Positions 12,801-24,800 of a DNA stretch of 64,000 bases are shown one piece after another (within the stretch, counting starts at the first letter, position 1; every line of letters starts with the position of its first letter). Made by a program: the position numbers and the translations under genes. Where the stretch lies: assembly GCF_000524195.1 (NCBI RefSeq), contig NW_020170538.1:107595-171594 (forward strand), written 5' to 3'. The notes beneath the pieces are model-generated. The model made no database searches. It saw only the letters and a program-made list of their open reading frames with translations, and was not told where the DNA came from. Origin of the DNA: Echinococcus granulosus (Eukaryota; Platyhelminthes; Cestoda; Cyclophyllidea; Taeniidae).

Positions 12801-15800
12801 GTAGAAAAACTTTGTCATGGTTGCGACACAGTTAGACGGATTTTATCTCACCATAACCATCTACTACTGTAAAAAAGTGTCGCGTTGAGAGGGCTTTTTA
12901 AAAGTACTTACCCGAGACAACAGAGTGCTTGTCCGAGAGCCTTGCACCGCCTCTCGTGAAAGCTGCATTGTCATTGGACAGTTGCTTCCGCAGAATCGCT
13001 TTCTGATTGGCGCGACCAGCCTCCACCTGCTCGACTCGCTCTTCCTCTATGGCCTGTTGCGAGACGGCGCGGGAGAACATGGGTGATGGCGGGATGGCGG
13101 TGTATTCGACCTCGCCTGAATGAGCCAAGAAAGACCAACCCATCGTGCGATCAAAAAGTACAGAGAAGATGCTACTTAAACCAGACCTATCTAACCGACA
13201 GCTCGTATGTTCATCTATGAATAACCAACAGTATTGAAATTTTTCCAGGATCACATTTAATGGCGAAGTGTGTGGCAAAGACTTTATTTTGGTAGAACTT
13301 GTTTACGAGAATTTAAATCAACTAGGTTTGACCTATTTACCCATTCTAGGGCCATCCTCGCAATCATCCATTCACCTGTCCACTCCAAAATCACTTTTCC
13401 GTCCAACTATACGGCCCTGACCCATTCACTAATGCATCCCCACTCTATTCACCTATTAGAGATTTCCTTATCCATTCTTTTTTCCAAACAAACTCACCTA
13501 TTCAATCATAATCTTTAAAAATGCGTACTATTTATCCATTCCGTCCATCCGCCTTCCATCTATCCATTTACTTCGCAACTGTTCATTCCACCGTCCACTT
13601 TGGGTAAACATCTGCTCACTTACCCATTAGAAAATAAAGTAAAAAACCCTAACGCACCTTGATCATCCTCCGTGTCAGTGACAGGGTGCTCGGCCATCAA
13701 ATCCGGCTTTTCCAATTCCAGTCGTGGAATCCCGCTCGCTCGGTGAGAATTGAAGTAATCAGCTGTCGCCTTGGGTTCAGCTGGACCTCCGTCCACCCCC
13801 TCTACCTGTTCATCGTAGGTATCAATCTCCTCCCAGGACTCTACGCAAGTGGTGACTCGTCGCAGCACCTCGAAGATGTTGAGGTAATGTTGGTGCTGAG
13901 CTACGTGACCGGCCGTCCATCCAGACTGTTTAAAAGTGGAGGAAATAGAGGTGTACACACAGATGCATCACATTGTAGCATATGGTGAACACCATCCGGA
14001 GGATGGAAAGAGATTGAACTGATGAAAGATTTTCCATGACGGATGGGACAAATGAGACTCGACTTAGACGGCGATTACTACGCTCACCCGTCCACCCAAT
14101 CTACTGACTGTCCAGCAGTCACCCCTACACTAACACCTTCATACATCTTTGATCAAATCATTTTTTAACCTTTCTGTCCATCTATTCATGAAAAATTTCC
14201 TTTGTGATTTCATTTCGTGGGTTATTTATCTCGCTTTGGCCTAGAGGAGCCAAACCATGCGAAAAGATGTAAAACTTTGTCGTGGACAGATCTAACACTC
14301 AGTCAGCTTTTCTGCATTGCCTCTGCTTTCGTTAGTCAGTTCCACAGTTCCCTCTTGTTCACTCGAGGTCGTGACCCTTGAATGACTCATCGCCAAAGGC
14401 AGCCTTTAATTACCACGTCAGTGGCGAAGCTCTTATCACTCCCACCCACAGATGACCCCACAGGTGATGATTATTTCACCCCTCCAGGGAGTACAAGTGT
14501 CAAAGGCGACGAAGTTGTGCCTCTAGTGCGCTTAACTGCACACCTGCCAGTCCTACCAAACATACGACAGAAGGAGGGTGTCCATACCCCTCCCATCTTC
14601 GGTACAAGTAATGTATGCGTTCAGAGAGTAACAATTGTCATTATTAAACCACAAAAGCAGTCGGATTGGCAGACGGAAGTAGTTGTGCCCCATTCTCAAA
14701 CACATCCAATCACAATTTCACCATTCAATTCGAGTGAGAAACATTTGAAAGGGAAGAAAAAGCATTTTGAATAGGCTTTTATCCACCGATATATTTCTTC
14801 GTTGTTTTAAACAAAAAGGGAGTCATCACAAGAAATCAAGTAAATGCTATAAAACCTCCCAGTTGGGTAAACACAAAACCAGACGATCTTTTTCTGTGAC
14901 AGAAAAAATACGGAAGTTGAGTGACACTAACCCACCTAAAGTCCAGATAAAATCGTGCTGCACTAAAATGTTTCAACTGGAGGGGAAAAAATACAGGATG
15001 ATGAGCAGGTCAGTCCATAATCCCTCATTTTTTGGCAAAACAGAAAAAATGGAGGCTCAGAGAGGGTTTATACAGGCTAGCCACAAAGTGCCACACCCAT
15101 GGTCGCAGAGGCGACAAGCCGACACTTAGTCCATTTTCAAGTGTCATTTCCCCTTTTAAGGCTGTTTGGTAAGCATTGGTTGAAAAAATTGCCGTTTTCC
15201 AACTTTAGAAAGATATCATAAAGTGACCAAATAAATACATTGCCCAAAAGTAGAGGAATTTATTCCTTGAAACTATCGCAAGCTTAATCTATCATCCATT
15301 CTTAACGAAACATAAGCTTGATGCAAAAAAATCTCGTCCCAGACATCTCCCCTCCTTTCCATCTTTCTGGCCTATCTCAAGTGTGATTATACAATGATGA
15401 AGGGAAGGAAAGGTGGTAATCACTAGAACGAGGAAAAAAAAACGCGAATTAAGAGAGTACGAAGGATAAAATGAGACCGCACTTTACTCCCTCCCTTCCT
15501 CCCATCTCAGCTGAGGTGTGAGGCCTTCCAACGGCTAGATTTTACACACATGGAGAAAGAGGCATGAGATCGTACAATGTGTTGCCACGTAAGAAGAAGA
15601 CTTTCGTCTCCACTGCCTCACTAGTTGTGATTTATGCATAAAACAAACTTCCTGCACACCTTGGAGTTGTATTGGGCTCTAACGAGCATAAAGATGTCAA
15701 GCGTAATTGCTAATTGCCTTGGATGCGAAAAATTTATAGTGAACAATTGCGTCCGCAGTCAACCACACATACACGAAGCGAGCACAGTCGTCAATCTGGG

Positions 15801-18800
15801 GGTGAATTGGGGCGTACCTTAGGGCTGTTAAGCGGATGGGAGGGTACTGGATAGGATTGCCTGCCCAACGAAGGTTGGAATGCAAAGTCACAGATGCCAT
15901 TCTTCATCACAAGTCAGCCAGCAAGCAATCGAACGGTGAAAGTCTTTAAGACCACCACCACTCGTTCCCCAGTCGATGAAAAACTGTACTCTCATCACCG
16001 TTTTTGACATGCTAATCTCGATGCACTTCGATTGCCACTGACAAGAAATTCTCTTTTATCATGAGGAATAAACGTACCCCCCCCCCTTCTTAATGTGAGG
16101 CATATACCTTTAAGCAATTTTTCACCAGATCAAATCACTTTGAAGGATGTCCGGGTGATGCCTTCTGCTGCAGTATAACGCACCCTACATAACAAAGCTG
16201 CAGTGGCTTTGGGACAGCTTCAACATGATTAGTAAAGCAGACAATCTCAAACCACATCCACCAGGTAAAATGAAGCTTCAAACTAGGAAGAAAGTAGCTG
16301 ACAGGTCAGTTAAGAATATAGTACAGATAGACCAAAACATCACGTCTAGGGCTTTGTAATGTAAGCGCATAAACTACCACGTGTACTTCGCAGACCAGCC
16401 TAAGCCGAAAAATGGCATTGCAATGAGGTAAACCGAAAACCAAACGATTCCCCTCGGTCATATGATAGGCACGTAGAACAACAAATCAAACAAAGAACAC
16501 TGCCGAAAATAGGATGCTTCGATAATACTCCCAGTATATTTCCAACCAAAAATCGCCAGCTTCCATTTCTTCTAATCTGTCCAACTCTAATGCAAAAAAG
16601 TACACATTACCTATCCGCATGGAACAAGATCGCCTGTTTTCAAAAAGGTGTGTGTTTATTTCCAAAAATTTAAACAAGCCGCATCCAAATAATAACAAAT
16701 TAGCTGCGGATGAATAATCCGCAAAAGAGGTTAATCAAAAATAAACAATTAATTGAGACCGAGTACTAATTTAGTGAAAAATTAATAAGCAGCCCTCACT
16801 TGCAACAAAATATAACAGAGAAATACATGACCAATTTTTTGCCAATCAATTAAGGTAAGAACTAATTAATAACTAGCAGAGAGATTAACAAAATCAATTA
16901 GATCGTACTACACCAAGTAATTTACAGACAAAATGTTCCCAAGGGATTAAACCAAACCAATGAATTGATTTTTACATACATTGTTTTTCAGGTTGGGGTC
17001 GGCTCCACTCTCCAATAGAGTGTAAATGACCTGAGGATGACCTTGTTGAGCCGCCAAATGTAAGGTGCTGGAGCCCAACTCAGTACGTGCGTTCACGTTG
17101 CATCCTTTCGAGATGAGGAATTTGATCATGTTCAACTAGGAGGAGAGGTCACAGCCGCATACCTACTTATTTACTAGTAAGTAAAGAAAAATTGTTGACT
17201 TGATTACCTACCTGACCAAAGTGACAAGCAGTGTGCAGAGGGGTATAACCGGCTTTTGTGGTTGGATCCAGCAGAGCACCCGCCGCGTAGAGAACCTCTG
17301 CTGCCTTTACGCTATCTTCTTGGGCGGCTAAATGCATCGGAGTAAGACCGTTCTGAAAAAAGTAAGAGCTTCAATCATAAATGAGTTCGAGTTTATGCTC
17401 ATTTGTTCTTGGCCCGTGAACTTTCAACGCAATTAAGCCAACCAGTCCGCTAAACCTTGAAACCCACCTTAGCTCTAGCATTGACCTTTGCCTTGTGATC
17501 AAGAAGCAGGCAAACCATTTCTACACTTCCATCTTGTGCCGCGAGGTGAAGGGGTGTAAAGCCATTTCGAGATTCGGCGTTAGGATCGGCTTTATCCTTC
17601 AAAAGCAACCTGGCGACTTCCACCTGGCAACGTTGGGCTGCTACGTGAAGTGGAGTGTAGCCGTTCTTGGTTTGCAGCTTGGTTGATGCCTAATGGTTAG
17701 ACGAGTCCCAGTTAGATTATTGTAGCCCTTTTTTAAAGATTTGATGATCAACAAAAACTTTTCAGCTTGTTGGGCAAAGGAATGCAAAATATAGCAACAT
17801 TTGTAAATTAAAACAGAATTTCGAATCCTAGCACAGGCGATTAATTGATATTAGCTAATGATTTTGCCTGCTCGTCCACCACCTAGTAATCAAACAATCG
17901 TCTTTTTAACCAATCAGTGAAAAGATAAACCCGGTCAAATTACTGATTGGCTGACTGCTTAATTAGATGACTAGAGAGCGAATAGGAGGCAAGATCTTGA
18001 CTCAACACCAAGCATCATCCAATCACAATACCATCTTTAAATCTATAGAAGTCTAACATTATCTTCTTTTATAATTTAACCTTTGAAAAGAATAAATCTA
18101 TATCCAACCGAGATAAATGAATCTGAAAATTCACTAAAGCTAAATTAAAACGAAGAAAGCCTCCTGGCCCTTCATCGTGAAGCAATGCTTGAGTCATCTA
18201 GCATAAATGTTTTGGCCAGTGAAGTATCAGTTAAGTCTCGTGCAATATTTACAGGCTACAAACGAGTAGATGACGCATCCAGTGGATCCATTGTCACAAG
18301 CATGGGTTCCGAATCATAAACATTTAAAACACAATGTTGAGGATGATAGTTTTATTTGCACAATGCCAGACCAAAGGCAGAAGCTAAAAATTTCAAAGAA
18401 GACGCAACATATTTTAGATTCCCCTTAAAATCACGTCAGACAGAAGTCGAGCTCGGATGACGAGTGTCTGGGACGCGAATGTACTCTAGCCATGTACTCA
18501 TGATAGAGTTGTCAATACTGTGGAGCAACTTAACTAACTGCTAGAACAGAGTAGGCTCCTAATTGGCATGCTTGACGTGGCGTGCCATCCGCACAATCGA
18601 TTCGAGTGCGGGTAGGATGATGGGCACCGCAAGAAAATCAATAACCATGAAGGTAACAGCTGTCAGAATGACAAGGCCACTCAGTATCGATTCTGTGCAG
18701 TGCATTCAACTAAACAACATTAGATTCAAGTAAAAAAACTCTTATTCGAACTCTTGTGGTTGCTTGCCTACTGGTCACTTTAAACAATTTAATCGTTCTT

Positions 18801-21800
18801 AATTAAGAGGAAAATCCAATCACATTTCAGCTAGTAGAGACATTGTAACGATCCGATTGGTTTAATCGCCAAAAATTGTGATAGGCTAACGATTAGCCAA
18901 TCGAGTAATTTGGACATTACAATTAACTAATCGGGTTCACGACTCACCCCTTTGTCGAGAAGAGCTTTGACCACACTGACCGATCCATAATGTGAGGCCA
19001 AATGAAGCGGCGTAAGTCCATTCCTGCCCGGCACATCCAACTGGGCTCCAGCCTCAATCAGCAACTGCGCCGGTTTCAATCGCGAATACTTCGCTGCTAG
19101 ATGCAGTGGCGTGAATCCCGACTGCAAATAGATGTCTTAGATGCAAAAAGAATTCCACACAAACCTTAGTCAATACATCAGTTGGTGCTCCAGACTCCAA
19201 TAGTAGGGAAACAGCCTCATCATGTCCGGCTTTTGTGGCAACATGAAGCGCTGAATGGCCATCTTTGGTGACAGCTTGGACGTTGGCTCCATTTTGCAGA
19301 AGGACAGTAATAAGTTCACAGTTTCCCAGAAGAGCGGCCACATGTAGACACGTCTGGTTGCCCTGTAGGCAAAGTAATATTTACTATCTACTGCTTAAGT
19401 TTCCGTAGGGTTCATATTATCAAGCGAAGGCAGCGTGTTACCCTTGATTTGGCGTCAACGATTGCGCCATTTCGAAGAAGCAACTTGACTGTTTCAATTC
19501 GACCTGCACGAGACGCCAAGTGAAGGGACGTTTCATTGTGCATTGTTTGGCCATTTGGATCAGCGGAGTGTTTTAACAATAACACCACAATGTTGGTATT
19601 TCCCATGAAAGCGGCAACATGTAGCGGGGTTAAGCCGGACTCTGTTGCAACATCCACCATACAGCCGTGCTTTAGAAAGAGTTCCACAACTTTTATTCGA
19701 TTCTTTTTGCAAGCGATGTGAAGTGGCGTAAAGCCATTCTGTAATTCAAGAGTGAAGAAACATCTTTTGTTACTCTGGTGCCTCGTTGCTAGGTCTTTTG
19801 AAAAGCTGGCAAGATAAGGGAGGGCACTTTGTGCCTCAACGAAAATTGGTAACCCACCCGAGCTCTTGCGTTGAGATTGCTGTGAGCGTCGAGAAGTATC
19901 TTCGCGACTCGGACACTGCCACAATGCGCGGAAACATGAAGGGCCGTAAGGTTATCAATTGTCACATCATCCACATTGGCGCCTTGTAGGAGCAGCAACT
20001 TCACACACTCTGGATGATCCCCCTGGGCCGCCATGTGTAGAGCGGTGAGTCCACTCTAAAATTATGGGAAAAAAAGAGGGACGATAACAAACCCAATCGC
20101 GCTGGGATTAAGCATTGTCTATTACACAAGCTCACTCTAGTCTTTGCGAAATAATTTGCACCAGCGTTGAGGAGTAATTGAACGACCTGAGCATGACCAG
20201 AACGAGAGGCGCAGTGAAGTGGCGTCAAGCCATCACGAGTGAAACACTCGAGTTCCGCACCAGAAGCCAACAGACGTTCAACTACAGCCACATTACCCCA
20301 CTTGCTAGCCACGTGAAGTGCTGTGACATTGTTCTAAAAGCCAAAAAAGACAGCTTTTCAACGGCATTTCACCATTAAGGGTCTCTTACTAAGACGGTTA
20401 GGAAATGCTACTCAAATTCATTCAGTACTATGAACTATGAGGACAACAATATTGGTATGAGGCAATTCAGAAATACACGAAAAAGAAGGAAATTAGAAGC
20501 AATGGATGAGATTTGCGGGATTGGAATCACAGTAGGGAAACTTTTAGTAAAAGAGCAAGGCACTAATGCAAGTAATGCAACGGCAGCGAAATTGAGGCGA
20601 GTGTGCCCACGTTTGGAGAGTGTCGTGAATCCACCGCCTAGTGTTATGATGCGATGAGGCAAAACCTTCATTCTACATTGTAAATTTTTCTACTAGCGGT
20701 GATTAAATAACAAAATATTGTGGCTGATGAACACCATCCAGTCTTTAGGACCAATCTGAAATTTACCCCCTTCCCCAAGATAGTTGTTGCCCCCGGATGA
20801 GGAGAGAGGACCCTCTAGCTTTGGCAATGGCGAAACAATGAGTGTTGTTGCCAATCACAATACATCGAGATTACGGTATCATAAACAGTGATGAATGCGA
20901 ATGTTTACAATAATGATAAAACATTTCGTTTACGCTCCACATCAAAGGGAAAGGAGGCGGTGGTGATCAGAGCTGAACAAATGGGTCCCATCTTTGCACT
21001 GGACATTAACAGACGAGAGGAGATAAGCTTCAAGGATCGTCAATTTTGTTCATCACTCCTTTCATGCATGCTTCTGAAAGGGGCGTCAACTCACCAGCCA
21101 AACTGTGGTGAAAAGTGGACTTTGCCCTCTTGCATTCCAAAATTAGGTAAGCAAACCAACTAGTCGGCCATCTTATTAATCGCAACGGATTTCTAAGACA
21201 CACAATACTCCATTCTCAGAAGACTGTAAAGGCAGGACACCAATTTCGTCTCAGATCCATCACCTCGATGGAGCACAACACAACATGAAGTGGCCAGAAT
21301 TGGTGTGTTAGGTAAAGAAAGGTCCAATCCTTCCAAAACAATGCAAAACACCACACTTTCTACCACCAAACTCATCCGAGAGGAGGTGGACAATGAGCGG
21401 AAGGTGGGTGCTGATTCGCCACCATCCTCATCCCTCCACCCCAACTCTCAGTATTCTTCTGATTCATGTATTTTTTCTAGGTGTCGGCTATCACCTCTTC
21501 TTGGCTTTGGCATTAAACGAAGCTGTGGAGATGTTTACAGCCTCTCAAACCAGGTTCCCATTTGGACAGTCTAGGTGGTTCCACTAACCACAGTCTGTGC
21601 TCTCCTTCCCTTTCTCCCGATTGGATAATATCATGTGAAGATTAACTTTATGTACTAACATTTCTTCATCCCAGGGCTGTTAAAGAGGACATAAAGGACA
21701 GGAAAGGTGAGATGGCCTTGCCAACCCTACCGTTCCGTGCTCCCGGTGCCTCAGTTGTGCGCACGCACGCACTGGACTCCAAATTGCGGCATGGAGACCT

Positions 21801-24800
21801 GAAGCCCTTCTCTGCTTGATTTTTCCGGTATGAAATTCCACTCGCACCTTAGCAACATTTCACAATAGATAATCACATGATTACCTGCGGTGTCGTTTAG
21901 GCAGTTGCAGGGGTATAAAGGGAGACAGAAAGGCAAGCGACAAGGATTATGAGGACAAAACCGTTTATGGACGTGGGAACCCCAGTTCACCTAAATTTTG
22001 GTGAGAAAAGATGTTCAATTGAGGTGATGAATGTTGGTGCAATTCTTTAACACCCTTACAGAAAAGAAAACCACATAAATTTCGTTCTTATTTTTTTTTC
22101 TTTTAATAGGTGAAAGCACTTAGACAGCGGGTCACTGATCCCCATCCAAACTTATCCCCCTTTTTCATCGACAAGGAGGTGACAGGTCCTTTATTATAGC
22201 CTCTCGATCAACACAGTAGTCCCTGTCCGAGTTCTTTCTATACATTTAAATTTTACATCCCCCCTCCCACTCCCACTGGTGGGAGGGGGAGGGAGGGAGA
22301 AATACCCCGTCAACGAATGCGATCTGGCAGGGCAATCACAAATCCACCCTGTCAGAGGTATCAGCGTGTGGAGGGGGTATAAAGGGGGAAAAAATAGCCA
22401 AGCAGCATTTTGTAACATGATACGCTGGGCGAGTCCGGGGGAGGNNNNNNNNNNNNNNNNNNNNNNNNNNNNNNNNNNNNNNNNNNNNNNNNNNNNNNNN
22501 NNNNNNNNNNNNNNNNNNNNNNNNNNNNNNNNNNNNNNNNNNNNATGATACGCTGGGCGAGTCCGGGGGAGGGCAGGGAAGGACCGGGGCGGGGGGTTGG
22601 GGGAGGGAAAAAGGTAAGGGTGAACGCCCCACTTCTCCTAAAATAGACATCTTGTACATTTGTTACCTGGTGTGTCACATGATTGGAGAGACAGAAAAAT
22701 AACCCAAAGAAAAAGATAGCTTCTACTACCTTTTGGCAGCCCCCTTTAAGGCGTAAATAGTGAGCAAGGCAATCACATTGCTTGCTTCAAAACGCCAGGC
22801 AGATACCCACGCTACAAAAGTGTGATGCATTGGCACAATTCACATTCACTCAACCCTTACGCAACATAGTAAAAGTTATGTATTTTAGAATTTAGAGATA
22901 TTTCATTGGTAGTAGGTCATAAAATAGGTGGGAGATTGAAGCATCAACCAGTCCAAGTTGATGAGTCACGAAGGAGGTCAAATTTCAGCGTCATCAATTT
23001 CAGGTGACGAAGTTGACCAATGACCGATGTCGTAACCAGAAAGGGAGAATTTCTACTTTTATCTCGTCATTACCGGAAAAAAAATGCCCGCCCTAACCTC
23101 CCCCTTCAGTTTGAAGTCCGGGTGACGCCTCAGACAGCCGAATAGGTTTAGAAACTAACTGAATGTCTAAGAAGACCTCTTAATAGAAATTCGCTTTTAT
23201 CGTTTTGTCAAACTTTGCCGTTAATAGCAACACTCAAGGCGAGAACGCAATAACTTTGGCGTATTCCCTGCAATCGCTCAGATTTACGACTGTTTCATTG
23301 CTACTAATAGACGCACTTTTCAACCCGCCTATTTATCGTTATCTCAGCAAGTCAGGGAGAAAAAAAGGCGCTACCATCAATTATTTAGGTTGGGTGAGGG
23401 GGTAGCGCTCCCTTTAATAGGATGGATCATCACCGGAGATGAGATAAGGCAAGTGAATGCATGAGAGATGCATTTCCTATTGAAGGAAGGGCGTTAGACG
23501 AACTCATCCACTTCCTGCGTACTCCGCTTAGTCACCAGGTGGGAGGTAAAAAAATGTATAGTTCTCTCTCTCCATAATCTTCTCAATTTCGTTTGCCTCG
23601 TCTCCCATTGGTTCCATTGCGTCAACAGCATAAATACTGTGTTCTGATTGGCTACCGGAGAGAGGCGCAAACTTTGAAGCAAAAAAACGAAATCACACAA
23701 TTGACTTCTCAGATTTTGTGGCACCTAATAAGTGGCGCATTTTCGCGAATATATTGAAGTGTGTAAATAGGGCTTGCGTCACAATCCTTTTCAGGGTGAG
23801 TTTCATCCAATTTAGTCCAAATTACCTGACTAAAAAGAATAGCGTCCGTGAGAAATTTAAACAAAGGGAAAAAAACTGCTTGGTCGTAAAGTTAGATGGA
23901 CAATGTGTACACCGGACCTGCTTAGTCATAAGGCCACCATTTCTCACATTGGCACGATCAGAAAAAGTTGTCAATGTTCGGTCCGACCAGCACTTTTTTG
24001 TTAAAAAACCTGGCTTTTCTTAAACAAAAAAAGGAATTCTCATTGAAAAAGACTAACCTTTGCTTGGAAATTGATATCTGCTCCTCTGGAGATAAGAAGA
24101 TCCACCATCTTCACGTTGCCATAGTGCGATGCGATGTGCAAAGCCGTAAATCCACTCTGAAGCCAAAAATGCAAAATATAGATGCAATTTGACATCTAAA
24201 TTCTCTCTTTGGAGTTGTTGAAAGCGATGGAATGGCATGGCATGGATTGGTCTGGGTAACCCAAAGTTCAATACAAAATCAAAAGTGTTTTGATGGTTCC
24301 CGTCTTGTGAATTTAAAACAACACCAGCTTCTGGTCCCACAACCGACTGGATCAGGTTGTTTCAAACCCAACGGAGAGGAGAACTTAACGTGTCGGATCA
24401 AATATTCCTCCCAGGTAGGGCACTAATACATTATATTGGACGCTTAGGTACAGCTATGTATGGGGGCAAAAAAAGACGGAGGTGAGATGATGTGTGCAGT
24501 CCACACAGGCCAAAAAAAGAAACAGGGGTTATTTGTGAGCCAAGACAACTGTTACCTGTCTCGGTTTGTTGCGATCTGTGCAGCGGTGCTACCACCTAAA
24601 TAACTACCTCAAAAGGTGATGGCTAGGGGTAAGTAGAGAGAGAGAGTGAGGGAGGCGAGAGGGTAGCCACGCCTATTGTTGATTTCCTAATTCAACAGAA
24701 TCGCCACACTTCCAGAGAGCGCCTTCTTTCCACGGTTCAAACAGCTCTAGTGAGGTTGGCAAAACACATACTCCTGATAACGGAAGGGGTTGCGGAAAAG

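Larger units (their letters stand above)
20334..24057. other. Ankyrin intron 5 with scaffold gap
   Basis: About 3.7 kb including 100 N and two G-rich segments flanking the gap. No exon recognised. Confidence 0.55.

Noticed and set aside
14382..15129. Two consecutive plus-strand ORFs (130 and 120 residues)
   Set aside because: Low-complexity composition, different frames, no splice or family support; chance is likely in an intron this long.
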